DNA from: Candidatus Methanofastidiosia archaeon
Lineage (GTDB): Archaea; Methanobacteriota_B; Thermococci; Methanofastidiosales; Methanofastidiosaceae
Assembly: GCA_003558335.1 (NCBI GenBank)
Contig: PWMA01000123.1
Span: 1 to 33,543 of the forward strand
DNA length: 33,543 nucleotides
Direction of reading: 5' to 3'
Below, piece by piece: positions 15,946 to 24,330 of this stretch. Position 1 is the stretch's first letter. Every line of letters starts with the position of its first letter. Position numbers and translations under genes: made by a program. The notes under the pieces are model-generated. The model saw nothing but the letters and a program-made list of their open reading frames with translations. It was not told the DNA's origin and searched no databases.

Positions 15946-16266
15946 TTGAAAGAAGAAGTATTCTATGGAAAAGGCATGAGAAAAATAAGATCAGATTATC
16001 CAGAAATCTATGACGCTGTTATAAAATTAAATGAAGCTGTATTTACAGGAAAGGCTTTGGACTATAAAACTCAAAAGCTCATTGCAATAGGTATTGCAGC
16101 GTCAAGATGCGACGAAAGCGCTACTGAAAAACAGATGAGATCTGCGATGAAAGAACTGAATGTTACTGGTGAAGAGATAGCAGACGTTTTAAGAGTTGTT
16201 CTCTTATTATCAGGCATGCCATCTTTTACCAAAGGCATGAGAATTTTGGAAGAAATAGAAAAATAA
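15946..16266 (+). CDS. Carboxymuconolactone decarboxylase/AhpD-fold protein
   Basis: A 106-residue all-helical protein of the CMD/AhpD fold: KTQKLIAIGIAASRC, then a long helix and DVLRVVLLLSGMPSFTKGM. AhpD-like members use Cys-x2-Cys-x3-His for disulfide chemistry. Here the corresponding positions are Cys55, Ser58 and Lys62, so the redox pair is missing and peroxidase activity is unlikely. The start is TTG with GGTGA four bases upstream, behind a TATA-like TTTTAAATATA. It is a single gene between the DUF362 operon and nfo. Confidence 0.82.
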   Translation: MKEEVFYGKGMRKIRSDYPEIYDAVIKLNEAVFTGKALDYKTQKLIAIGIAASRCDESATEKQMRSAMKELNVTGEEIADVLRVVLLLSGMPSFTKGMRILEEIEK

Positions 16267-16285
16267 ATAATATTTTATTATTTTT

Positions 16286-17122
16286 ATGTACAGAATAGGT
16301 TTTCACGTATCAATCGCCCAAGGTTTCTTAAACGTCTTTGAAAGTGCTAAATTGCTAGGCGCAAACTGTTGCCAGATATTTACCCATTCTCCAAGAAGCT
16401 GGAAATTTAAACTGGTATCTGAAGATATTGCCAAAACATTCAAGAATATGTATAGACAAAAAGATATTAAACCTATAGTTGTTCATGATTCTTACTTACC
16501 AAATCTTGCTTCCAATGACTTAGAGATGAGAGAAAAATCTATAGATTCTATTAAAAAAGAGTTTATCTGTTGCAACAGAATGGGTTTGGAGTTTTTGAAT
16601 ATTCATCCAGGAGCTCATAAAGGGCAAAGCAAGGAAAAAGGACTTTTGCAAATATGTGAATCTCTTAATTCAATAAAAGAGCATGCAGAGAATGTAACCC
16701 TTCTTTTTGAAAATACTTCAGGCGGCGGCTCAGTTTTAGGATCGACATTTGAAGAACTTAAATTTCTTATTGATGGCATTGATTTTAACTGTGGAGTTAC
16801 ATTAGACACTTGCCATCTATTTGCGTCGGGATATGATATATCTAATCGAGAGACGCTTGAAAATACGCTCTCACATTTTGATAAAAAAGTAGGTCTAGAA
16901 AATCTAAAACTTTTACATTTAAATGATACAAAAGGTGAACTAAGTTCAAAAAAAGATCGACACGAACACATAGGTTTAGGCATGATCGGTGTGGAAGGTT
17001 TTAATGCTATAGTAAATCATGAATACTTAAAAAACATCCCAATGATACTGGAAACTCCCGTAAATGAGAAAAGAGGAGATATAGAAAATATTATTTTTTT
17101 GAAAAAAATGATAGAGACTTAA
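16286..17122 (+). CDS. nfo: Endonuclease IV (AP endonuclease)
   Basis: Nfo cleaves DNA 5' to abasic sites during base-excision repair and binds three zinc ions. The 278-residue TIM-barrel protein shows the metal-site blocks: IGFHVSIA, VVHDSYLPNLAS, NIHPGAHKG, LLFENTSGGG, GVTLDTCHLFASGYD, LLHLNDTKGELSSKKDRHEHIGLG and ILETP. Its 3' end overlaps the 3' end of the convergent tes-like gene by 32 nt. Confidence 0.94.
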   Translation: MYRIGFHVSIAQGFLNVFESAKLLGANCCQIFTHSPRSWKFKLVSEDIAKTFKNMYRQKDIKPIVVHDSYLPNLASNDLEMREKSIDSIKKEFICCNRMGLEFLNIHPGAHKGQSKEKGLLQICESLNSIKEHAENVTLLFENTSGGGSVLGSTFEELKFLIDGIDFNCGVTLDTCHLFASGYDISNRETLENTLSHFDKKVGLENLKLLHLNDTKGELSSKKDRHEHIGLGMIGVEGFNAIVNHEYLKNIPMILETPVNEKRGDIENIIFLKKMIET

Positions 17123-18653
17123 GATTTTTGTAACTCTGAATATTTTTATTCCCATGTTTCTTCTGCCATTCTTCTAATGGAATTGCATATTCCTTTTCAA
17201 TTTTCCCTCTGTGAAGGCTGTTATATGTACAAAAAGGGATTACCTTACCGCCTGGGACAGCATAATGTATCGCACATCTTTTTACTCTTTCAACATCAAA
17301 ATTATAAGGATCTTGGAAATGCATACAACCTATTAGCAATGTGTTGTAACTAAAGTCTGCTAGAGCATCAACATCTCCTTCTCTCAGTACGCTCAAAAGA
17401 AGTCTGTTAATATCAAGATTTTTAGGTTTTCTCTTTCTATCAACTAGATAAGGGAAATCTTTTGTTATCTTTGCAATAGCCATGGCTTTATTTATTTTTC
17501 CACCATTTATTATTTTTTCAGTCATGTCGTCAAGTAAAGAAAAGAATCCCTCTACGTCGACGAAATGTGTTATGGGAACCATTTTTCCTTCATCATCAAG
17601 AAAAACATATGTGGCCACTCCACAGTGCTCATGACAGGTAAATTTTACTTGGGGTTTATTTCGCCAAGCTTCGATAAAATTAGAGAAAGAATTAACACAA
17701 GGTGCAGAATAAAAATCTTCTGCTAAAATTTCACCATTTGTTTGCTCTTCAACAATTTTGGCAAAGTCAGGTATAGTAATTCTCATCTTCTCTAGTTCTT
17801 CTTTATCTATTCTACCGGAAAATGAGACCGGTTGAAAGTTTATTCCCCTTATTACATCCATATTTTTAATACCAAACTGGATTATATCGTTTACCTGATC
17901 ATCATTTATTCCCTTAACCAAAGTAGGCACCAAAACAACACTTGTTAGTCCAGATTTTCTAAAATTTTCCAAAGCCTGAAGTTTTATTGGAAGCGCATTA
18001 AATCCTCTAGCTGGAAAATATGGTTTCTCGTTTACTCCATCAAATTGAAGATAAACAGTATTAAGCCCTTTTTGTCTCAACTCTTTGCAAAATTCCAGAT
18101 CTCTAGATAATCTTACTCCATTAGTTGCAATTTGAGCAAGCGTAAATCCCAATTTTTTTGCTTCTTGGACGATTTCAGGCAGGTCATCTCTTATTGTTGG
18201 CTCACCACCTGAAAATTGGACAGCCATACAAGGCACCGGTTTTTCATTTCTTACAGATTTCATCATTTCAATAAGCTCTTCTTTGGAAGGCTCAAGAACA
18301 TATCCTGCAGTCTGAGCATTTGCAAAACATATGGGGCATTTCATATTACATCTGTTGGTAACATCTATATTACATAAAACTGTAGGTGTAAAATGTTCCG
18401 AACATATTCCACAATCAAGCGGGCAACCATCCTTTACTTCTCTGTGAGGATTATCTAATTTTGATCCATCATAGTGATATTTTTTTACCTTTTTGTACAT
18501 TTGATAATCTGACCAATAAATATCCTCGAAATTACCATGCTCAGCGCAGCTCTTTTTAATAAGAACTTTGCCCCCCTCTTCGACTATATCTGCATCAATT
18601 ACAGTATAGCATAAAGGACATATTGATTTAGTTTTATCGATTAATTCTGACAT
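17091..18653 (-). CDS. tes: Radical SAM tetraether lipid synthase (Tes/MJ0619-like)
   Basis: Tes joins two archaeol-type chains tail to tail by sp3-sp3 C-C coupling to make GDGT tetraether lipids. The 520-residue product has an N-terminal cysteine-rich region (Cys12/15, Cys36, Cys77/81/84/94) for auxiliary metal sites. The radical SAM motif follows at Cys102-x3-Cys106-x2-Cys109 (RCNMKCPICF), then FSGGEPT for SAM binding. Further cysteines lie near the C-terminus (HEHCG, RCAIHYAVPGG, IPFCTYNSLHR). The layout and length match the MJ0619 group. The ATG at 18653 is preferred; a GTG three codons earlier is possible. The neighbouring kor and mevalonate operons supply biosynthetic precursors. Confidence 0.83.
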   Translation of the reverse strand: MSELIDKTKSICPLCYTVIDADIVEEGGKVLIKKSCAEHGNFEDIYWSDYQMYKKVKKYHYDGSKLDNPHREVKDGCPLDCGICSEHFTPTVLCNIDVTNRCNMKCPICFANAQTAGYVLEPSKEELIEMMKSVRNEKPVPCMAVQFSGGEPTIRDDLPEIVQEAKKLGFTLAQIATNGVRLSRDLEFCKELRQKGLNTVYLQFDGVNEKPYFPARGFNALPIKLQALENFRKSGLTSVVLVPTLVKGINDDQVNDIIQFGIKNMDVIRGINFQPVSFSGRIDKEELEKMRITIPDFAKIVEEQTNGEILAEDFYSAPCVNSFSNFIEAWRNKPQVKFTCHEHCGVATYVFLDDEGKMVPITHFVDVEGFFSLLDDMTEKIINGGKINKAMAIAKITKDFPYLVDRKRKPKNLDINRLLLSVLREGDVDALADFSYNTLLIGCMHFQDPYNFDVERVKRCAIHYAVPGGKVIPFCTYNSLHRGKIEKEYAIPLEEWQKKHGNKNIQSYKNLKSLSFFSKK

Positions 18654-18739
18654 GGTATACACCAGTAAAAGTTCCAGTAGGCTATCCTAAAATTATATTT
18701 AAAAGCCTTTGCCCAGATTTTACATATCAATTATTATTT

Positions 18740-19276
18740 TTACCAATTTATTTTTTTTATATTTTCCATTCCGGATTCAAAAGCACTTATATTTAGGTCA
18801 AGCATTTTTGGTATGCTATCTTTAATTGAGTCTTTCATAGAACCTTTTGAGATAATATCGCATATCTCACAAAAACCCCCTAGCATAACTATATTTGCTA
18901 CAATCTTGGTTCCAAGTTCTGATGCTATTCTTGTTGCATTAAGTTCTGCAAGTTTGAAATTGCCACCAATCTTTTTGTCAGGTATCAGCTCTGGATCATA
19001 AATAATTATTCCTTGATTTTCAGTCATTGGGGCATATTTTGAAAAAGCCTCTTGACTCATTATAATCGATATCGATGCCGATTCAACTTTGGGATAATCA
19101 ATCTCTTCATCTGAAATAACTATCTCCGAGCGTGACGATCCTCCTCTGGCTTCAGGTCCATAAGATTGAGTTTGCACTGCATTAAATCCATTCAATACTG
19201 CAGCCTTGCCAACTATAACTCCCGACAAGACAATACCTTGTCCTCCAAATCCACTTATTCTAATTCCTGTCTTCAT
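18740..19276 (-). CDS. korC: 2-oxoglutarate:ferredoxin oxidoreductase, gamma subunit
   Basis: The 178-residue gamma domain of a 2-oxoacid:ferredoxin oxidoreductase. It starts with GIRISGFGGQGIVLSG and continues with QTQSYGPEARGGSSRSEIVIS, the invariant blocks of this subunit. With KorA, KorB and KorD it forms the complex that converts succinyl-CoA, CO2 and reduced ferredoxin to 2-oxoglutarate. Its ATG overlaps the korB stop (ATGA). It is the last gene of the operon. Confidence 0.9.
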   Translation of the reverse strand: MKTGIRISGFGGQGIVLSGVIVGKAAVLNGFNAVQTQSYGPEARGGSSRSEIVISDEEIDYPKVESASISIIMSQEAFSKYAPMTENQGIIIYDPELIPDKKIGGNFKLAELNATRIASELGTKIVANIVMLGGFCEICDIISKGSMKDSIKDSIPKMLDLNISAFESGMENIKKINW

Positions 19277-20100
19277 TTTAGTTCACCACAGAATCTTTTG
19301 TATTTTGTACCAAAGTCTTCTTTGTCAGTATTTACAAGCTCGCCTATAACCATCTTATCGGTAGTATTACCTTCCGCCAATATTTTTTCGTAAAGCTTAA
19401 CATTAATTGTAGATTCTTTCAAATGCTTTGTCATATCAAGAGCTGTACCCATTTTGTTTAATCTACCATAAAAAGTAGGACATGGAGATAAAACTTCAAC
19501 AAAGGAAAATCCAGGCTTTTGAAGGGCATTTTTTATTGAACTTATACATTGTCCAGGGTGTGCTGTAGTCCATCTAGCCACATAAGGGGCCCCAATAACT
19601 TTTGCAAGAATTGAAAGATCAAAAGGATATTCTATGTTGCCATAGGGGGTCGTTGATGTTTTTGATTTAATTGGAGTTGTAGGTGCAACTTGTCCCCCTG
19701 TCATTCCATAGATAAAATTATTTATTGAAATAACTGTTAAATCAACATTTCTCCTTATTGCGTGTAAAAAATGATTCCCCCCTATTGCACCACAATCACC
19801 ATCTCCTGTGAATACAATAACATTCAAATTGGGGTTTGCAAGCTTAACGCCTGTGGCATATGCTATTGCTCTTCCATGCAATGTATGAAGGCCATCGGAA
19901 TCAATGTACCCTGGTACACGTGAAGAGCATCCTATTCCAGATACAAAAACAGTAGTGTCAATATCAATATTTAAATCATATATTGCTCTAAGGGTAAAGT
20001 TCATCACTCCACCTATACCACATCCTGTACAGAATATTGTTGGAAACATACCTTTTCTAAGATATTTTTCTATTATTTTTTTGTTAGAAATAAAGCTCAA
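19273..20100 (-). CDS. korB: 2-oxoglutarate:ferredoxin oxidoreductase, beta subunit (TPP-binding)
   Basis: The 275-residue thiamine diphosphate subunit. Cysteines at 24 and 27 (FCTGCGIGG) match the cluster ligands of this subunit type, GIGCSSRVPGY is the 2-oxoacid oxidoreductase signature, and GDGDCGAIGGNH (99-110) is the TPP/Mg-binding motif. It starts at TTG with a GGAGG site; that TTG overlaps the korA stop (TTGA), so translation is coupled. The KorB-type pattern, with a separate korA, favours 2-oxoglutarate over pyruvate as substrate. Confidence 0.91.
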   Translation of the reverse strand: MSFISNKKIIEKYLRKGMFPTIFCTGCGIGGVMNFTLRAIYDLNIDIDTTVFVSGIGCSSRVPGYIDSDGLHTLHGRAIAYATGVKLANPNLNVIVFTGDGDCGAIGGNHFLHAIRRNVDLTVISINNFIYGMTGGQVAPTTPIKSKTSTTPYGNIEYPFDLSILAKVIGAPYVARWTTAHPGQCISSIKNALQKPGFSFVEVLSPCPTFYGRLNKMGTALDMTKHLKESTINVKLYEKILAEGNTTDKMVIGELVNTDKEDFGTKYKRFCGELK

Positions 20101-21269
20101 GGTTTTACCTCCCCTATATACTTAAAAATTTCTTTCGGCGAATGAATAGCTCCACCTATTCTTGGTGCAAGTATAACTTTTACATCCTTTCCAACAACTT
20201 CCCTTATCGGATGTATCATCTGTCCAAGATTCATTTCAGGTACAATAACTGTGTGGACATTTTTTAAAAGCTCTTTTATCTTTTCATAATTAAAGGGCCA
20301 TATAGTGATTAGTCTTATATGGCCAACTTTTATACCCTTTTCCCTGGCCATTTTAACAGCACTTGCTGCAGGTCTTGAAGTTATTCCGTATGATATTACC
20401 ATTATTTCAGCATCATCAATCAAATAATCCTCATAATACCATACATTATCAATATCATCTAATATCTTATCGATTAATCTTGTGACTAGATCTTCATGAA
20501 CTTCAGCTGATGTTGTTACAGGAAAACCCCTTTCATCATGTGTTAGTCCTGTAATGTATGTTTTATAACCTAGTCCAAAGTGCTTGAAATTGGGAATTTT
20601 GGAAGATTTTTTAAAATGTTTTCTATAGGGTTTAAAATTATCAGATTCTATATTGGATTTTATCTTTTCTTCAACTTTAATATTTTTTACTTCAGGCAAT
20701 ACTACTTTTTCCCTCATATGTCCTAGCTCTGCATCAAGAAGTACTACAACCGGAACTCTATAGTCATCAGAGAGATTAAATGCTTCTATAGTAAGATCAA
20801 GTGTTTCTTGGACTGATTTTGGCGCCAATGCAATAATCTGATGGTCTCCGTGTGTTCCCCACATAGTCTGCATTATATCCCCTTGTGCTGCCTCTGTAGG
20901 TTGGCCTGTGCTTGGACCTCCTCTTTGGACATTTACGATTACGCAAGGTGTTTCAGCCATACATGCATAACCTATACACTCCTGCATTAGAGAAAAACCA
21001 GGGCCGCTTGTTGCTGTCATTGCCCTTACTCCTGTACACGAAGCCCCAATAACAGCAGCTATACTTGCTATTTCATCTTCCATTTGCACACAAACTCTGC
21101 CAAGTTTTGGCATCCATATGGCCATTCCTTCGGCAACTTCAGTAGCAGGAGTTATAGGATAACCAGCAAAGAATTTGCAGTCTGCAAGCAATGCACCATA
21201 AACTGTTGCTTCATCGCCTTGAATAAAAAGATCTTTCTTGCCAACAAGTCTAATAATTTCATTTGTCAT
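20097..21269 (-). CDS. korA: 2-oxoglutarate:ferredoxin oxidoreductase, alpha subunit
   Basis: The 390-residue alpha subunit, with the family blocks FFAGYPITPATEVAE, VQMEDEIASIAAVIGASCTG, TATSGPGFSLMQE, VNVQRGGPSTGQPTEAAQGD and the YGITSRPA domain near the C-terminus. The frame is open further upstream (overlapping korD), but the ATG at 21269 has a strong GGAGG six bases before it and gives the normal N-terminus (MTNEIIRLVGKKD). It overlaps the end of korD by 11 nt. Confidence 0.92.
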   Translation of the reverse strand: MTNEIIRLVGKKDLFIQGDEATVYGALLADCKFFAGYPITPATEVAEGMAIWMPKLGRVCVQMEDEIASIAAVIGASCTGVRAMTATSGPGFSLMQECIGYACMAETPCVIVNVQRGGPSTGQPTEAAQGDIMQTMWGTHGDHQIIALAPKSVQETLDLTIEAFNLSDDYRVPVVVLLDAELGHMREKVVLPEVKNIKVEEKIKSNIESDNFKPYRKHFKKSSKIPNFKHFGLGYKTYITGLTHDERGFPVTTSAEVHEDLVTRLIDKILDDIDNVWYYEDYLIDDAEIMVISYGITSRPAASAVKMAREKGIKVGHIRLITIWPFNYEKIKELLKNVHTVIVPEMNLGQMIHPIREVVGKDVKVILAPRIGGAIHSPKEIFKYIGEVKP

Positions 21270-21468
21270 CTTTATCCTCCACAATAATCGCAAAATCAGG
21301 ACACATAAGTTCACAAAGGTGGCATCTAATACATTTTTCAGGAAAATTCACCTCAGGAGGAAATACGCCTCTTTTGCTAAGCTTTTGAGATTTTATGTAT
21401 ACTTTCTTGGGGCAGTATTCTATGCACAATAAACAACCTTTACAATAATCTGTATTGATATGAATCAG
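21259..21468 (-). CDS. korD: 2-oxoglutarate:ferredoxin oxidoreductase, delta (ferredoxin) subunit
   Basis: A 69-residue 2x[4Fe-4S] ferredoxin: Cys9/12/15/19 in TDYCKGCLLCIEYCPKK and Cys46/49/52/56 in KCIRCHLCELMCPDFA. It passes electrons between ferredoxin and the KorAB core. No ATG, GTG or TTG lies between the upstream in-frame TGA and the first cysteine. The best start is CTG at 21468, four bases after GGTGA (21477-21473), the same spacing seen at other starts in this window. The first 11 codons of korA overlap its 3' end. It is the first gene of the operon. Confidence 0.88.
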   Translation of the reverse strand: MIHINTDYCKGCLLCIEYCPKKVYIKSQKLSKRGVFPPEVNFPEKCIRCHLCELMCPDFAIIVEDKDDK

Positions 21469-21504
21469 AAAATCACCTTGTCAATATAATAGAAAAGAAA
21501 TAAA

Positions 21505-21518
21505 CTATTTTTATAAAG
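21505..21518 (-). promoter_or_regulatory. TATA box of the korDABC operon
   Basis: CTTTATAAAAATAG on the minus strand, about 37-50 bp upstream of the korD start. The predicted transcript would begin near 21484 and include the GGTGA site. Confidence 0.55.
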
Positions 21519-21542
21519 TTTATCGTCATTGACAAAAAGAAT

Positions 21543-22760
21543 CTATCTTCCATATTCCATATGGGCCTTTGTTAGATGCCTTGCTGCCAAAGCCCCTATT
21601 AAAGATATCTCACCTGCCAAGACAGCTGAAGCGCATATCTCAGAAAGAGCTTTAGCATTATCTCCACTGAATTTAGACCCTCCAGAGATTCCAAGAATGT
21701 CAAGGGCTTCCTTCTGCGTTTCAATTCTAGTTCCACCACCAACAGTTGCGACTTCAAGGGAAGGCAAGGTAACTGCAAAGTAAACTCCATTTTCATCTTT
21801 TTCAACTGTTGTAAATCCTTGACTTCCTTCAACAACTTGCGCTATGTCTTGACCTGTAGCCAAAAAAATTGCAGCAACAATATTTGCAAAATGAGCATTA
21901 AATCCATAAGAACCTGCTTGAGCCGAACCAATGAAATTCTTTCTATAGTTAACATCAATCAAAGTATCTGCGTCTGTCTTAAGCTTGTCCTTAATAATTT
22001 TATCAGGTATCATAATTTCAGCTGTTATGCTTTTACCTCTACCTTCAATTAAATTGATGGCCGAAGATTTCTTGTCTGTACAAAGATTACCTGAAAGAGA
22101 TACGCATTTTATTTCAGGAAATTTATCTTCAATTACTTTTATTGCTGCATCAGTTCCAATTGTAACTCCATTCATACCCATAGAGTCTCCTGTATCGTAG
22201 ACAAATCTCAAAAATAGATTACGCCCAACTAGGTATGGGACAATTTTTTGAAGTTTTCTAAATCTAGAATTTTTTTCACTTTCCTTTTTAATTTCGTCAA
22301 AATTACTGACAATAAATTCAGAAACCTTATAGTAATCTCTTGAAGATTTGAGTCTTAAAACAGGCGCTCTTGACATTCCATTTTTGAATATAGTGGTTAT
22401 GGCACCGCCTGAAGCTGTAATAACTGAAGCTCCTCTGTTGGTACTTGCTACTAGAGCACCCTCTGATGTGGCCATAGGTACATAAAAGTTACCATTGGCA
22501 TAGTTACCATTTACTTTTAAAGGTCCTACAATGCCCATAGGTACTTCTACAACACCAATCATATTTTCTATATTTTTCCCGAATAGATTTTCAGAATTTA
22601 AAGAATATTTGCCTATATGGTTTAAACTGATATTTCTTATTTTTTCTATAGCTGCCCTTCTTATCTCTACAGCTTCTTCTGTAGTTTCAGTGAAGTTTTC
22701 AATCTGATATATTTTAATCTTGCCGCTGATAACTTTTTTTAAAATTTCTTCTTTTTCCAT
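21543..22760 (-). CDS. hmgA: 3-hydroxy-3-methylglutaryl-CoA reductase
   Basis: Reduces HMG-CoA to mevalonate with NADPH, the committed step to archaeal isoprenoid lipids. The 405-residue class I enzyme has ENMIGVVEVPMGIVGP, the catalytic Glu100 in MATSEGALVAS, the cofactor motif DSMGMN (192-197), the Lys/Asp region FIGSAQAGSYGFNAHFAN, and ATVGGGT. Its catalytic His400 lies in the terminal KAHMEYGR. It starts 9 nt after the DUF35 gene, so the four mevalonate genes form one operon. Confidence 0.95.
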   Translation of the reverse strand: MEKEEILKKVISGKIKIYQIENFTETTEEAVEIRRAAIEKIRNISLNHIGKYSLNSENLFGKNIENMIGVVEVPMGIVGPLKVNGNYANGNFYVPMATSEGALVASTNRGASVITASGGAITTIFKNGMSRAPVLRLKSSRDYYKVSEFIVSNFDEIKKESEKNSRFRKLQKIVPYLVGRNLFLRFVYDTGDSMGMNGVTIGTDAAIKVIEDKFPEIKCVSLSGNLCTDKKSSAINLIEGRGKSITAEIMIPDKIIKDKLKTDADTLIDVNYRKNFIGSAQAGSYGFNAHFANIVAAIFLATGQDIAQVVEGSQGFTTVEKDENGVYFAVTLPSLEVATVGGGTRIETQKEALDILGISGGSKFSGDNAKALSEICASAVLAGEISLIGALAARHLTKAHMEYGR

Positions 22761-22769
22761 CTAATCCAC

Positions 22770-23177
22770 TCATGGATGTGCATATTTAACTATTGGCCTA
22801 AATTTATATCCATAACAAATTATGCCATCTTCATTATATTCCATAATCTTTCGTGTAACCATTTCAACATCCATTCCAATTTCAAGCTCTTCTGCACGGG
22901 CATCGGTTATTTGGGCAGTAATTATTGGCCCTTCAACAAGACCTATTAAGGCTACAGCATAAGGCATGTTATATTTATGTTCCTGTGGAGGACTATTGAT
23001 ATCTGTAAAAGATAGAATCTTTCCCTTTCCTATGAGGGCATAATCCTCACATTTTCTACTCCTACATTTAGGACAAACTAATCTATATGGAAAGGATATT
23101 TCTTCGCAATCACAGCACTTTGAACCCAAGAGCCTATATCTTCTTACTTGCTCTCTCCAGTGTCTTGGCACGTTCAT
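22770..23177 (-). CDS. DUF35 OB-fold zinc-ribbon protein, thiolase/HMG-CoA synthase scaffold
   Basis: A 135-residue protein: an N-terminal zinc ribbon (Cys21/22, Cys24, Cys35, Cys38) followed by an OB fold (GKILSFTDIN, YAVALIGLVEGPIITAQI). In methanogens this family bridges acetoacetyl-CoA thiolase and HMG-CoA synthase and shares the CoA-binding site, channelling acetoacetyl-CoA. The gene directly abuts the thiolase stop, as expected for that complex. Confidence 0.92.
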   Translation of the reverse strand: MNVPRHWREQVRRYRLLGSKCCDCEEISFPYRLVCPKCRSRKCEDYALIGKGKILSFTDINSPPQEHKYNMPYAVALIGLVEGPIITAQITDARAEELEIGMDVEMVTRKIMEYNEDGIICYGYKFRPIVKYAHP

Positions 23178-24326
23178 TTAATCCCCCCTTTCAAGAACAC
23201 ATACAGACACTGTAGATCCACTACCACCAATATTTTCAGCTAATCCTTTTTCAGCATCTACTCGACCATCACCTCTAAGGCTATACACAAGCTCCCCTAT
23301 TTGATATACGCCTGTTGCGCCAACAGGATGTCCTCTTGCCTTAAGTCCCCCATAAAGATTTATTGGTAGTTGTCCTCCGATATAATATTGGCCTTCTAAT
23401 CCCATCTTTGCAGCTTCTCCTTTTTTTACAAAGCCAAGGTCCTCTAAAGATAGGGCGCTCATTATAGAAAAAGCGTCGTGAATTTCTGCTATATCGATAT
23501 CCTTTGGAGTAACACCTGCCATTTTATAGGCTTTTCTACTTGCCTCAACTGCTGCAGAAAGAGTAGTCATTTGTTTTCTGTCGTGTACACCTAAGGTATC
23601 AGTTGCAAGTCCAACTCCGGAGACTATTATTGGTGCATCTGTAAATTCTCTTGCTTTTTTCTCTGAACATAAGATAACAGAAGCAGATCCATCACATATT
23701 GGCGCACAGTCCATAAGAGTAAGTGGATCTGCTATCATTGGAGAATTAATAACCGTTTGATGCGTTAACTCTTTTCTATACATGGCATGTTTGCTAAAAG
23801 GTGCATTTTTGTGAGATATAACTGGAAAAATTGAAAGATCTTCTCTTTTAACATTAAACTCATGCATATAGCGCCTCATAACAAGAGCATTTAGGGCTAC
23901 AAAAGAAACTCCGTGAAAAGCTTCATAATCTCTATCTGAGGCATTTGCAAGAATTGATGTCGTTTTTGAAGGCAGGACATCTGTCATTTTTTCTACACCT
24001 GTTACAAGCACGCAATCATACATGCCTGACTTTATAGCCATATATCCTTCAATGAACGCCGCACCCCCAGAACCACACGCTGCTTCAATTTTGACTGCAG
24101 GAATAGATCCAAGCCCAGCAAAATCAGCTATCAATGTGCCTATATTTTCTTGCTCTATAAAAGGGCCAGATGACATATTACCTACATAAAGTGCATCGAC
24201 ATTATCTATCCCGCTATCTTCAAAAGCCATCCAGATAGATTCTATTGCAAGTTCTCTTAATGATTTATCCCAACGCTCTCCAACATTCCCAAGGCCAACT
24301 CCAATTACAGCTACATTATCGTTCAC
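23178..24326 (-). CDS. Acetyl-CoA C-acetyltransferase (archaeal thiolase)
   Basis: Condenses two acetyl-CoA to acetoacetyl-CoA. The 382-residue protein has the nucleophilic Cys84 in EAACGSGGAA, the NEAF-equivalent block AEIHDAFS and the catalytic His in KARGHPVGATG. The end reads GGSGSTVSVCVLERG, in place of the CxGGG of bacterial thiolases, as in other archaeal/SCP2-type thiolases that work with HMG-CoA synthase. It starts at GTG, shortly after the HMG-CoA synthase stop. Confidence 0.92.
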   Translation of the reverse strand: MNDNVAVIGVGLGNVGERWDKSLRELAIESIWMAFEDSGIDNVDALYVGNMSSGPFIEQENIGTLIADFAGLGSIPAVKIEAACGSGGAAFIEGYMAIKSGMYDCVLVTGVEKMTDVLPSKTTSILANASDRDYEAFHGVSFVALNALVMRRYMHEFNVKREDLSIFPVISHKNAPFSKHAMYRKELTHQTVINSPMIADPLTLMDCAPICDGSASVILCSEKKAREFTDAPIIVSGVGLATDTLGVHDRKQMTTLSAAVEASRKAYKMAGVTPKDIDIAEIHDAFSIMSALSLEDLGFVKKGEAAKMGLEGQYYIGGQLPINLYGGLKARGHPVGATGVYQIGELVYSLRGDGRVDAEKGLAENIGGSGSTVSVCVLERGD

Positions 24327-24330
24327 TTGC

